In this document: positions 21,576-30,071 of the stretch, in pieces
Position numbering within the stretch: the stretch's first letter is position 1
Layout of the letters: every line of letters begins with the position of its first letter
Translations under genes and position numbers: made by a program
The notes under the pieces: generated by a model
Told to the model about the DNA's origin: nothing
The model's input: only the letters and a program-made list of their open reading frames with translations
The model's database searches: none
Assembly: GCA_964383535.1 (NCBI GenBank)
Contig: CAYLHS010000016.1
Span: 1 to 34,812 of the forward strand
DNA length: 34,812 bases
Source: CAYLHS01 sp964383535
Lineage (GTDB): Bacteria > Actinomycetota > Acidimicrobiia > Spongiisociales > UBA4744
Reading direction: 5' to 3'

Positions 21576-22748
21576 TCAATCGTCCCAGTCGTGTCCGAGC
21601 ATCGTCAGCAGCGTCGCAACACCTGCGAGGATGCCGGTCTCGAGCGCACGCTCGTCGATATCGAATCTCGACGAATGGAGATCTGCATGGTCGAGACCGT
21701 TCCCAACACCCAGCCGCAGCATCGCGCCAGGGATCTCCTGGAGGTACGCGGAGAAGTCCTCGGCGCCCATACTCGGAGGCGTTGCTGCTGTAGCCGCGGG
21801 TCCCAACAGCCGACCGATCGCGAATCTGGCCTCGGCGACGGTTTGCTCGTCGTTCACGACGGGGGCGATTCCTTTCTCGTAGTGAACCGTGACGGTGGCG
21901 CCCGTTGGAGCGGCGATCTCGTGGACGAGCTCCTCGACCAGCTTCGGGAGCCGGTCCCAGAGGTCCGCGCCGAGGGTGCGGGCGGTTCCGCGCAGCTCGA
22001 CGTGCGGTGGGATCACATTGGCCGCCGCGCCGCCTTGGATCGATCCGAAGACGAGTGCGAGCGGCGCCCGAGGGTCGGTGAGTCGGTTCAACAACGCGGG
22101 GAGATGGGTAACGATCAACCCGGCTGCGTAGGTGGTGTCGACGGTGAGATGGGGCCGGGCCGTGTGCCCTCCGGGGCCCTCCACATCGATGGAGAACTGA
22201 TCGGAGGACGCCGTGACCGGCCCAGCCCGCAGACCGACCTTGTCGCTGCGGAGTGAAGGGTCGACGTGAAACGCGATGATCCGTTCCACCCCTTCGAGGA
22301 TGCCTTCGTCGACCAACTCCTGGGCCCCTCCCGGAAACTGCTCCTCCGCGTGCTGGAAGAGGAACCGGACGGATCCTTCGACGTCGAGTCTGGAGAGTGC
22401 AAGGGCGATCCCGATCGCGATCCCCGTGTGGGCATCGTGTCCGCACGCGTGCATGAGGCCGGCGTGTTCAGAGGCAAACGAGAGGCCGGTCTTCTCATGG
22501 ACAGGGAGGGCGTCGATATCGGCGCGGAATGCGACGCGTCGGGAGCCTGAACCGACATCCACCGAGAGGCCGGTACCGGGTGTGCGCAGCTTCGGTTGGA
22601 GACCGGCCCGCCCCAGCGTTGACGCGAGGTACTCGGTCGTTGCGAATTCCTGGCGTCCAATCTCGGGGAGGCGATGGAGGTGGCGTCGGACCTCCGTCGC
22701 CAGGGGGACGACGTCATCGACAACGGACCTCAGGTCATTCGGGAGCAT
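21576..22748 (-). CDS. M20-family amidohydrolase (N-acyl amino acid/hippurate hydrolase type)
   Basis: A 390-residue cytoplasmic metallo-hydrolase of the M20D group that removes acyl groups from N-acyl amino acids or related amides. Metal ligands and catalytic residues are visible in HACGHDAHTG, QHAEEQFPGGA with the EE pair, FHVDPS, and MGAEDFSAYL near the C-terminus. The lid or dimerisation domain lies in the middle, with GPGGHTARPH and VFGSIQGGAAANVIP. Length matches the family. ATG 22748 is preceded by TAGCAT nine bases upstream and no Shine-Dalgarno sequence. It does not overlap its neighbours and appears to be transcribed alone. Exact substrate cannot be read from sequence. Confidence 0.92.
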   Translation of the reverse strand: MLPNDLRSVVDDVVPLATEVRRHLHRLPEIGRQEFATTEYLASTLGRAGLQPKLRTPGTGLSVDVGSGSRRVAFRADIDALPVHEKTGLSFASEHAGLMHACGHDAHTGIAIGIALALSRLDVEGSVRFLFQHAEEQFPGGAQELVDEGILEGVERIIAFHVDPSLRSDKVGLRAGPVTASSDQFSIDVEGPGGHTARPHLTVDTTYAAGLIVTHLPALLNRLTDPRAPLALVFGSIQGGAAANVIPPHVELRGTARTLGADLWDRLPKLVEELVHEIAAPTGATVTVHYEKGIAPVVNDEQTVAEARFAIGRLLGPAATAATPPSMGAEDFSAYLQEIPGAMLRLGVGNGLDHADLHSSRFDIDERALETGILAGVATLLTMLGHDWDD

Positions 22749-22790
22749 GACCCTGGGATGCTAGTGGCCGGGAAGGTGGTCGGGAGATCG

Positions 22791-22944
22791 GCACAGCTGA
22801 CAGCCGACAGCTGACGGCAGGAGATTTCCGGTCGTGGTGCTCGCTCGGAATGAGAGAATGACAACACAGGAGGACCCAGATCCCCTATCGCCCCGGAGTG
22901 TGTCTGTCGATCGCGTGCCGGCTGTTGGCTGTGTGCTGTGAGCT
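22791..22944. repeat. Imperfect inverted repeat and CAGCTGAC direct repeats
   Basis: In the 202-bp gap between the GlnE-like and M20 genes, CAGCTGAC occurs twice (22794-22801, 22808-22815). AGCCGACAGC (22802-22811) is nearly the reverse complement of GCTGTTGGCT (22921-22930), and further GCAC/GTGC matches flank them. The roughly 110 bases between the arms contain no open frame of note. It starts seven bases beyond the GlnE-like stop and could be a terminator or a remnant of a small repeat element. Confidence 0.4.
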
Positions 22945-22950
22945 ACAGAC

Positions 22951-24210
22951 TCACAGATCGTGATAGAACCCCGTCTCAACCAGTCTTCGTGCCCGTCTCG
23001 TGATCCTTCGATAGTCCTCACGCAGCGTCGAGCGAGGGGAGGCCTGGTAGCCGAGGGACCGAGCGAGTCGCGCTCCCTGGAGTGCATCGATCGGGATGTT
23101 GTCCGTCGGTCTGCCCAGTTGAAGAAAGAGACGGTTGCGAACATGCGCGCAGAAACGATAGGCATCGATCATGTCCCGTGCCTGTTTGCCGGTGAGGGTT
23201 CCGGCGTCGGTGAGCCTCGTGAGCGCGGCGATCGTCCCTTGGACTCGAAGTGAGGCATCGCTGCCGCCGTGTCGCATCTGGAGGAGCTGGGTGAAGAACT
23301 CCACATCCGAGAGGCCACCCGGCCCGTGTTTGAGGTGGAAGGTGGTGTCTCGGGGTTGGTGTTCGATGCGGGCTTTCATGGTGCGGATGTCTCTGATGGC
23401 GTCGGGTGGGAGGGTGTCGGGGTAGACGTAGGGGGTGATGAGGGTGGTGAAGGCGGTGCCGAGGGTGGGGTCTCCTGCAGCTGGTCGCGCTTTGATGAGC
23501 GACTGGTACTCCCAGGTGTGTGCCCAGCGTTCGTAGTAGGCGGCGTAGGAGTCGATGCTGCGTGCGAGTGGCCCGTTGCGTCCTTCTGGGCGCAGGTCGG
23601 CGTCGACTCGGTAGGCGATGCCTTCGGTGGTGACGTCGGCGAGGGCGGCGATGAATCCTGCGGCGAGGTGGTTGGCATGGCGGCGTGCAGTGTCGGGGTC
23701 GGTGCCGTCGGGGGTGTCGTAGACGAACAGGACGTCGATGTCGGATGCGTAGTTGAGTTCTTGGGCGCCCCACTTGCCCATGGCGATGACACTGAACGGA
23801 ATGTCGGGGCCCGGGTTGGTGGCTGTGGCGATGGCGAGGGCGGCTGCCGCTGCGGCGTCGGCGGTGTCGGCGAGTTCCCTACCGACCGTCGGCATGTCCG
23901 CCATCCCCAACAGGTCCCGCACCGCGGTACGCACCAACCGACCCTCCACAAACCGCCGCAACGCGTTCGGGTCGAGGTCCTCCGGTTCGGCGACAGGAGG
24001 TTCCTCAAGTGAAGGGATCGGATGCTCCATCAGGAACGATGTGATCGCCCGGCTGGCGTGCGCTACGACGACGATGCCACGGGCGAGCAGCGGATCCTCG
24101 CGTGTCATGGCAGCCAAGTCGGGGTTCATTTCGAGGATGGTGCCGAGCCGCTCGAGGCCATCTGGCGCGAGGTGGGCTCCGTGAAGTGGCCAGTCGCTGG
24201 GGATTTCCAC
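22951..24210 (-). CDS. Half-length GlnE-like nucleotidyltransferase
   Basis: Glutamine synthetase adenylyltransferase/removase (GlnE) normally has two homologous nucleotidyltransferase halves and about 950-1000 residues; this protein has one half of 419 residues. The core motif is MGKWGAQELNYASDIDVLFVYD with its two Asp, followed by RVDADLRPEGRNGPLARS, AYYERWAHTWEYQSLIKARP, and KHGPGGLSDVEFFTQ. The LRPEGRNGPL and KARP style resembles the N-terminal (deadenylylating) half of actinobacterial GlnE. No second half follows: the stop is at 22951 and only non-coding repeats come next. GTG 24210 is chosen because TATCGT ends six bases before it and longer frames overlap cydA. Codon style changes sharply near 23885. 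It could regulate glutamine synthetase one-way, or be a remnant. Confidence 0.8.
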   Translation of the reverse strand: MEIPSDWPLHGAHLAPDGLERLGTILEMNPDLAAMTREDPLLARGIVVVAHASRAITSFLMEHPIPSLEEPPVAEPEDLDPNALRRFVEGRLVRTAVRDLLGMADMPTVGRELADTADAAAAAALAIATATNPGPDIPFSVIAMGKWGAQELNYASDIDVLFVYDTPDGTDPDTARRHANHLAAGFIAALADVTTEGIAYRVDADLRPEGRNGPLARSIDSYAAYYERWAHTWEYQSLIKARPAAGDPTLGTAFTTLITPYVYPDTLPPDAIRDIRTMKARIEHQPRDTTFHLKHGPGGLSDVEFFTQLLQMRHGGSDASLRVQGTIAALTRLTDAGTLTGKQARDMIDAYRFCAHVRNRLFLQLGRPTDNIPIDALQGARLARSLGYQASPRSTLREDYRRITRRARRLVETGFYHDL

Positions 24211-24216
24211 AGGTCG

Positions 24217-24222
24217 ACGATA
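24217..24222 (-). promoter_or_regulatory. -10 hexamer of GlnE-like gene
   Basis: TATCGT on the minus strand ends six bases before GTG 24210, and the six bases between (CGACCT) are identical to those before the SDR GTG at 20192. This suggests leaderless transcription. Confidence 0.4.
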
Positions 24223-24262
24223 GCGACGCTCGGTCGAGTGGCGGCGGCTGATCATCACGACG

Positions 24263-24268
24263 TAGAAT
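24263..24268 (+). promoter_or_regulatory. -10 hexamer of cydABDC
   Basis: TAGAAT lies 30 bases before the cydA ATG, leaving room for a short leader with GAAGGGG as ribosome-binding site. The -35 is not clear. The divergent GlnE-like gene starts 53 bases away. Confidence 0.4.
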
Positions 24269-24298
24269 CCAGACGATTCGCGAGCGAAGGGGCTTCTT

Positions 24299-25660
24299 AT
24301 GGGTGCAGTTACGCTGGCCCGATGGCAGTTCGGCATCACGACCGTCTACCACTTCTTCTTCGTGCCGGTGACCATCGGAATGGCCTTCCTGGTGGCTGTG
24401 CTCGAAACCGCGTACGTCCGCACAAAGAAGCCGGTCTATCTGCGCATGACGAAGTTCTGGGGGAAGCTGTTTCTCATCAACTTCGCCCTTGGTGTCGTGA
24501 CGGGCATCGTGCAGGAGTTTCAGTTCGGAATGAACTGGTCGTCGTACTCGCGGTTCGTGGGTGACATCTTCGGTGCGCCGCTGGCAATCGAGGGCCTTCT
24601 CGCGTTCTTTCTGGAGTCGACGTTTCTCGGTTTGTGGATCTTCGGCTGGAACAAGCTGTCACCACGGCTGCACGCGGCGACGATGTGGTTGGTCTCCATA
24701 GGGACGATCCTGTCGGCTTTCTGGATTCTGTTGGCGAACTCGTGGATGCAGAACCCCGTGGGCTACACCTACAACGCGGATGCCGGGCGCGCAGAGCTGA
24801 CGAGCTTCTTGGATCTGGTCAGCAACAAGGCTTTGTGGGTCGAGTTCCCGCATGTGCTCTTCTCGGCACTCGCCACCGCTGCCGCGTTGATCCTCGGAAT
24901 CGCCGCCTGGCATCTCCTCCGTTCGCATGAGAGGGAGTTCTTCGCGACGTCGGCGAAGTTCGGTGCGGTGGCGCTGCTGGTCGGATCTCTTGGTGTCGCG
25001 TTCACCGGCCATCTTCAGGGTCAGGTGATGGTCGAGGTGCAACCGATGAAGATGGCGGCTGCCGAAGCTCTGTGGCAGAACGAGCAGCCGGCAGGGTTTT
25101 CACTGTTCGCGATCGGTGATATCGAGAACAGCCGCAACAGCTTCAACGTCACGATCCCGCGAGCATTGAGCCTCCTCGCCTACAACGACCTGACCTCGGA
25201 GGTCAAGGGAATGGCCGACGTTCAGGCGGAGGAGGAGGCGGCCTACGGGGCCGGCAACTACATCCCGAACGTGTTCATCGCCTACTGGTCGTTCCGGTTG
25301 ATGATCGGTTTTGGGTTCCTGATGATCGCGATCGCGCTGTGGGCGCTGCTGCGCAGACGGAGCATGGAGTCCAAGTGGTTTCCGAAGGTTGCCTTGTGGG
25401 GTATCGCCCTTCCGTTCCTCGCGAACAGCCTCGGCTGGATCTTCACGGAGATCGGGAGGCAACCCTGGGCGGTGAACGGCGTGTTGAAGACGGCGGACGG
25501 TGTGTCGCCGACCGTCGGCGGCGGCCTTGTGTGGACGAGCATGATCGGGTTCACCGTCGTTTACGGCGTTCTCGCAGCCATCGAGGTGTACCTGATGATG
25601 AAGTACGCCAAGGCTGGACCGGACGAGACGGCCGGTCCCGGACCGTCCCTGGCGTACTAG
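24299..25660 (+). CDS. cydA: Cytochrome bd quinol oxidase subunit I
   Basis: Membrane quinol oxidase subunit that binds haems b558, b595 and d and reduces oxygen with high affinity. The 453-residue length matches the short Q-loop (CydA-S) class. Visible features: the early conserved His in TTVYHFFFVP (residue 18), FGAPLAIEGLLAFFLEST, the b558 ligand region EFPHVLFSA, the GHLQGQ segment, the Q-loop containing QPMKMAAAEALW, and GRQPW near helix 8. About nine membrane helices can be traced. It is the first gene of a cydABDC operon; the cydB Shine-Dalgarno AGGAGG overlaps its TAG stop. Confidence 0.96.
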   Translation: MGAVTLARWQFGITTVYHFFFVPVTIGMAFLVAVLETAYVRTKKPVYLRMTKFWGKLFLINFALGVVTGIVQEFQFGMNWSSYSRFVGDIFGAPLAIEGLLAFFLESTFLGLWIFGWNKLSPRLHAATMWLVSIGTILSAFWILLANSWMQNPVGYTYNADAGRAELTSFLDLVSNKALWVEFPHVLFSALATAAALILGIAAWHLLRSHEREFFATSAKFGAVALLVGSLGVAFTGHLQGQVMVEVQPMKMAAAEALWQNEQPAGFSLFAIGDIENSRNSFNVTIPRALSLLAYNDLTSEVKGMADVQAEEEAAYGAGNYIPNVFIAYWSFRLMIGFGFLMIAIALWALLRRRSMESKWFPKVALWGIALPFLANSLGWIFTEIGRQPWAVNGVLKTADGVSPTVGGGLVWTSMIGFTVVYGVLAAIEVYLMMKYAKAGPDETAGPGPSLAY

Positions 25661-25669
25661 GAGGCGATC

Positions 25670-26695
25670 ATGGAACAAGGTATTTGGAATCTCAACACCC
25701 TGTGGTTCACGTTGATCGCCGTGCTCTGGGTCGGCTACTTCTTTCTCGAGGGATTCGACTTCGGCGTGGGCATCCTGCTGCCGTTCGTCGGCAAGGACGA
25801 CGTGGACCGTCGGGTCGTCATCAACTCGATCGGGCCCGTGTGGGACGGCAACGAGGTGTGGCTCCTCGTCGCCGGCGGAGCGACCTTCGCAGCGTTTCCC
25901 GAGTGGTACGCAACGTTGTTCAGCGGTTTCTACCTTCCGCTGTTCCTGATCCTCGTCGCGCTCATCATTCGCGGTGTGGCATTCGAGTATCGGAGCAAGG
26001 ATGCGCGACCCGAGTGGCGAAGCCGCTGGGATTGGGTGATCTTCGTCGGTAGCGTCCTGCCCGCCCTGCTGTGGGGCGTCGGGTTCGCCAACATCGTTCG
26101 CGGGGTCCCGATCGACGCCGCTCACGAGTACGCCGGTGGGTTCTGGAACCTCCTGAATCCGTACGCGCTGATCGGTGGTCTCGCGTCGCTGTCGCTGTTC
26201 ACGCTGCACGGCGCGCTCTTTCTGTCGCTCAAGACCCGCGGTGACGTGGAAGACCGGGCACGGGGTGTTGCACGAAACCTCGCCTGGATCTCGCTCGTGT
26301 TCATGATCGCGTTTCTGGTCTGGACCTACGTCGGGCACGCCTCCGGCGAGGTCGTGCCGGGCATCGTACCGATCGCCGTGCTGGCGTTGATGGCCACCGT
26401 TCCATGGCTCGTCGGCAGGAAACTCGTCGGGTGGGCGTTCGTGTTCACAGGCGTCACCATTGCGCTGACCGTCGTGAACATGTTCACCGCGCTCTACCCG
26501 AACGTCATGCCGTCGAGCCTCGACGAGGCGTACAGTCTCACGGTGTTCAACGCGTCTGCCTCTCACATGACACTGAAAGTGATGACCATCGTCGCGATCA
26601 TCTTCACGCCTATCGTGCTTCTCTACCAGGGTTGGACCTACTGGGTGTTCAGGAAGCGGATCGGGCGTGATGACCTCGCGGCGCAGAGCCACTGA
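25670..26695 (+). CDS. cydB: Cytochrome bd quinol oxidase subunit II
   Basis: Second subunit of cytochrome bd, holding the pseudo-symmetric membrane bundle that stabilises the haem subunit. The 341-residue protein opens with LNTLWFTLIAVLWVGYFFLEGFDFGVG, the N-terminal family signature, followed by GPVWDGNEVWLLVAGGATFAAFPEWYA and FRSK-like FEYRSKD, with about eight or nine hydrophobic helices. ATG 25670 has AGGAGG five bases upstream that overlaps the cydA stop. The last 26-29 bases overlap the start of cydD, so expression of oxidase and assembly exporter is coupled. Confidence 0.96.
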   Translation: MEQGIWNLNTLWFTLIAVLWVGYFFLEGFDFGVGILLPFVGKDDVDRRVVINSIGPVWDGNEVWLLVAGGATFAAFPEWYATLFSGFYLPLFLILVALIIRGVAFEYRSKDARPEWRSRWDWVIFVGSVLPALLWGVGFANIVRGVPIDAAHEYAGGFWNLLNPYALIGGLASLSLFTLHGALFLSLKTRGDVEDRARGVARNLAWISLVFMIAFLVWTYVGHASGEVVPGIVPIAVLALMATVPWLVGRKLVGWAFVFTGVTIALTVVNMFTALYPNVMPSSLDEAYSLTVFNASASHMTLKVMTIVAIIFTPIVLLYQGWTYWVFRKRIGRDDLAAQSH

Positions 26696-28343
26696 ATCGC
26701 CGGTAGCTCGACTGCTGAGGTACGGCCGGGTCTCCCGGCCGTACCTCGTATCGACGGTCGTGTTTGGTGCGCTCGCGGCAGGGGCGATCGTCGTGCAGGC
26801 ATTGGCGCTGGCGAATGTCGTGGCTTCCGTGTTTCTCGACGGTGCCGACCTCGCTCAGGTTGTCGGCCCACTCTCGTTGTTTGCTGTGGCGGTGCTGGCT
26901 CGGGCGGTCCTCACCTGGCTACGAACGGCAACCGCACAGCACGGCGCTACGGCGGTCATCTCCGGAGTGCGCCGCGAGCTGGCCGAGAAGCTGCTTCGCA
27001 TCGGACCTCTGCGACTAGGCAAAGAGCGAGCAGGGTCGCTCGTCGTCGCCGTCGGAGACGGCGTGGATGCGCTGGAGCCGTTCTTCGCCCGGTACATACC
27101 TCAGCTCGCGCTCGGTGCGCTGGTCCCAATCGTGATCGTGATCCGGGTCGCGCGGCTGGATTGGGTGTCGGCCGCGGTGTTTGTCGTCACGGTGCCTCTC
27201 ATTCCACTGTTCATGGTGCTGATCGGCGCACTGGCCGACCGGCGCACGTCGAGACGCTGGAACGCCCTACAGCGGCTCGGCGGCTACTTCCTCGACGTCC
27301 TCGAGGGAGTCGCGACGCTGAAGGCGTTCGGACGCGCCACCGATCGAATCGCGACGATCAGGAACGTCTCCGAGGAGTACAGGGCAGAGACGATGGGCAC
27401 GCTGCGTATCGCGTTTCTTTCTGCGCTGGTGCTGGAGTTGCTCGCGGCGGTGAGCACCGCGTTGGTTGCTGTCACGATTGGGCTCCGACTGCTGGCAGGG
27501 ACGCTCCAGTTCGAATTCGGGCTCGGCATCCTCATCCTTGCCCCTGAGGTGTATCTACCACTGCGCCGTACCGCGACCGAGTTCCACGCAGCGAAGGAAG
27601 GACTCCAGGCCGCGAGTTCGATCTTCGGTGTACTGGACGAGCCCGAATCACGCGACGGAGGACGGCCCATTGCAGCAGTCGCCCCGATTCGGTTCGACAA
27701 TGTCACGTTTCGATACCCCGGGAGGAAGGATCCCGCCCTCGATGACGTGTCGTTCGGCTTCGAACCCGGCCGGCGGGTCGCGATCGTGGGGAGCAGTGGA
27801 TCCGGGAAGAGCACCGTCGTGTCGATGCTGCTGCGGTTCATCGAGCCCTCGTCGGGGAGGATCCTCGTCGGGAATGTCGACCTCGCCGCAGTCGACGCCG
27901 ACGCGTGGCGCAGCCTGATTGCCTGGGTGCCTCAGGACCCCACCATCTTCGCCGGGACGATCTGCGACAACGTACGTTTCGGCAATGCGAGCGCATCGCG
28001 GACCGAGGTGGTGGAGGCGCTCCACCGCGCAGGCTTGGAGGATTTCGCCTCGGTGCTCGATGCAGAGGTGGGAGAGCGGGGCGTGCTGTTGAGTGCCGGT
28101 CAACGGCGCCGGCTTGGGCTTGCCAGGGCGTTCGTGCGTGATGCGCCGCTGCTGATTGCCGACGAGCCCACCGCACATTTGGATCTCGACACGCAGGAGA
28201 GCATCAGGATGTCACTCGACCGACTCGCCGAGCATCGTACGGTCATCACCGTCGTGCATCGTCCCGTGCTGGCCGCCGACGCAGACCTGGTCGTCCACCT
28301 CGAACAAGGCCGAGTGGTCAACGTGGGGAGGCCGCGACGATGA
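26670..28343 (+). CDS. cydD: CydD subunit of thiol (glutathione/cysteine) ABC exporter
   Basis: Half of the heterodimeric CydDC ABC exporter, needed for assembly of cytochrome bd and thought to export reduced thiols (later work also links it to haem). The membrane domain spans about 1-310 with six helices, including the family segment ALADRRTSRRWNALQRLGGYFLDVLEG. The ATPase domain has Walker A GSSGSGKST, a VPQDP Q-loop, a signature LSAGQRRRLGLARA (LSAGQ in place of LSGGQ), Walker B LLIADEP and the H-loop VVHRP. The ATG at 26670 directly follows an in-frame GTG at 26667; either may be used. The stop overlaps the cydC start (ATGA). Confidence 0.92.
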   Translation: MTSRRRATESPVARLLRYGRVSRPYLVSTVVFGALAAGAIVVQALALANVVASVFLDGADLAQVVGPLSLFAVAVLARAVLTWLRTATAQHGATAVISGVRRELAEKLLRIGPLRLGKERAGSLVVAVGDGVDALEPFFARYIPQLALGALVPIVIVIRVARLDWVSAAVFVVTVPLIPLFMVLIGALADRRTSRRWNALQRLGGYFLDVLEGVATLKAFGRATDRIATIRNVSEEYRAETMGTLRIAFLSALVLELLAAVSTALVAVTIGLRLLAGTLQFEFGLGILILAPEVYLPLRRTATEFHAAKEGLQAASSIFGVLDEPESRDGGRPIAAVAPIRFDNVTFRYPGRKDPALDDVSFGFEPGRRVAIVGSSGSGKSTVVSMLLRFIEPSSGRILVGNVDLAAVDADAWRSLIAWVPQDPTIFAGTICDNVRFGNASASRTEVVEALHRAGLEDFASVLDAEVGERGVLLSAGQRRRLGLARAFVRDAPLLIADEPTAHLDLDTQESIRMSLDRLAEHRTVITVVHRPVLAADADLVVHLEQGRVVNVGRPRR

Positions 28344-30061
28344 GGTGGCGTCGCGTCCTCGGGCTCACGGCGAACCATAGGACTCGTCTTGCCGTGGCAG
28401 GTGGCGCAGGGTTCGCGACAATCGCCTCGAGCATCGGGCTTCTCACAGCGTCCGCCTATCTGATCTCGAAGGCTGCCCTCCAGCCCCCCATCCTCGATCT
28501 CACGATTGCGATCGTCGGCGTTCGATTCTTCGCGCTGGCCCGCGCAGGATTCCGCTATGGGGAACGGTTGGTCACCCACGATCTGAGCTTCCGGCTCTTG
28601 TCAGACCTGCGAGTGCGAATCGCGGGTGCCATTGTCCGACTGGCTCCTGCGGGTCTCGAGGGGTTCCGCTCAGGCGACTTGCTGACGAGGGTCACGAGAG
28701 ATGTCGACGCGCTCCAGCAGGTCTTCATCAGGGTGGTCATGCCGCCGATCGTCTCGCTCCCCGTCACAATCCTCGCTGGTGCCATCGGCTGGGCCCTCCT
28801 GCCGGCAGTCGGGCTCGTCGTGGTTGCCACCGTCGCGTTCACGGGCGTGGCCGTGCCGGTGCTGGTGAGCCGGCTCGGTGCGGTGTCCAGTCGACGTCTG
28901 GCAGACGACCAGGCGATCATGGCAACCACCGTGGTCGACCTCGCCAACGGTGCCGCCGAGGTGATCGCGAACGGACGACACGTCGATTTCCTCGAACGGT
29001 TGGATGAGGTGCAGGCACGGGTGAGCCGCAGGAAACGAGTCGCATCGTGGCTCGAGGGTGTGGGCAACGCAGCCGTTCAATTGATGACAGGTGTCGCGAT
29101 CGTCCTGTCACTCGCCGTTGCCATCCCTGCCGTTACGTCGGGCGCGCTCGCCGGTGTGAATCTGGCCGTCGTCGTCCTGTTGATGATCGCGAGTTTCGAG
29201 GCGGTTGCGGGGCTGCCTGAGGCGTTCCAGCACCTCGGCGCCAACTTGGAGGCGGCGCAGCGGATCTTCACGGTGATCGACGCGCCGTCCCCCGTGGTCG
29301 AGCCGGTTCAGCCCGTTCCGGTTCCGTCATCGGGCGGTCTGGAGCTGGACGATGCGTGGATTCGCTACGTCGACGATGTGTTGCGGGGCGTGAGCCTCCG
29401 ACTGGACGAGGGTCGGCGGATCGCGCTCGTGGGTGAGACCGGTGCCGGAAAGACCACGATCGCCGACGTGCTGGTCCGGTTCAGGGATCTCGACCGGGGT
29501 GTCTACACCATTGGTGGTCTCGATGTACGAAATTGCCGCTCCGAGGACGTTCGCAGGATCGTGGGGGTCGTGGGTGACGACGCCCACCTGTTCAAGGCGA
29601 CCCTCGGGGAGAACCTTCGCGTTGGAGATCCAGAGGCCACCGACGACAGGCTGCTCGGCTCGCTCCAGGCGGTAGCTCTGGGGGAATGGTTCGAGGCCCT
29701 TCCAACTGGCCTCGAGACGATGATCGGACCGGGTGCGGTGTCGGGAGGCGAGCAGCGCAGGATCGCGCTCGCGCGGGCACTCCTTGCCGAGTTCCCGGTT
29801 CTGATCCTCGACGAGCCGACCGCGGGACTCGACGAGTCGACGGCATCGAAGGTCATGGAGGTGTTCCTGGAGGCGACTCGGGGCAGGACGACGTTGCTGA
29901 TCACCCACCGGCTGGAGGGACTCGAGGACGTGGACGAGATCCTGGTGCTGGAGGATGGCCGGATCGTCATTCGCGGGTCCCACGAGGAGCTGCTGACACT
30001 CAGTGACAGATACCGCAGAATGTGGGATCTGGAGGAGGGGGAACTCCGGCTGATCCCCTAG
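28340..30061 (+). CDS. cydC: CydC subunit of thiol ABC exporter
   Basis: Partner of CydD. The 573-residue protein has a six-helix exporter domain (about 1-310; ASSIGLLTASAYLISKAALQPP is the characteristic opening of CydC) and a complete ATPase domain: Walker A GETGAGKTT, signature SGGEQRRIALARAL, Walker B VLILDEPTAGLD, and H-loop LITHRLEGL. The signature motif is canonical here but modified in CydD, consistent with the asymmetric ATP sites of such heterodimers. It starts inside the cydD stop and ends the operon; nadE begins 10 bases later. Confidence 0.93.
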   Translation: MRWRRVLGLTANHRTRLAVAGGAGFATIASSIGLLTASAYLISKAALQPPILDLTIAIVGVRFFALARAGFRYGERLVTHDLSFRLLSDLRVRIAGAIVRLAPAGLEGFRSGDLLTRVTRDVDALQQVFIRVVMPPIVSLPVTILAGAIGWALLPAVGLVVVATVAFTGVAVPVLVSRLGAVSSRRLADDQAIMATTVVDLANGAAEVIANGRHVDFLERLDEVQARVSRRKRVASWLEGVGNAAVQLMTGVAIVLSLAVAIPAVTSGALAGVNLAVVVLLMIASFEAVAGLPEAFQHLGANLEAAQRIFTVIDAPSPVVEPVQPVPVPSSGGLELDDAWIRYVDDVLRGVSLRLDEGRRIALVGETGAGKTTIADVLVRFRDLDRGVYTIGGLDVRNCRSEDVRRIVGVVGDDAHLFKATLGENLRVGDPEATDDRLLGSLQAVALGEWFEALPTGLETMIGPGAVSGGEQRRIALARALLAEFPVLILDEPTAGLDESTASKVMEVFLEATRGRTTLLITHRLEGLEDVDEILVLEDGRIVIRGSHEELLTLSDRYRRMWDLEEGELRLIP

Positions 30062-30064
30062 TCT
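30059..30064 (+). promoter_or_regulatory. Possible -10 hexamer of nadE
   Basis: TAGTCT overlaps the cydC stop and ends seven bases before the nadE ATG, which has no Shine-Dalgarno sequence. No -35 is evident, so it may be chance. Confidence 0.3.
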
Positions 30065-30071
30065 TTTCGCC

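Noticed and set aside
23269..24012. Plus-strand open frame of 247 codons rich in Gly and Val
   Set aside because: It is the antisense of the GlnE-like gene; its odd composition reflects the C- and A-ending codons of that gene and not a real protein.
24211..24339. Longer N-terminus for the GlnE-like protein, starting at 24255 or 24339
   Set aside because: The added residues are Arg-rich and unlike GlnE, the longest version overlaps cydA, and GTG 24210 has a well-placed -10 hexamer.
25100..26692. 530-codon minus-strand open frame under cydA/cydB
   Set aside because: Complementary to well-conserved membrane-protein genes, with no recognisable motif and a shadow-like Asp/Arg/His/Glu composition.
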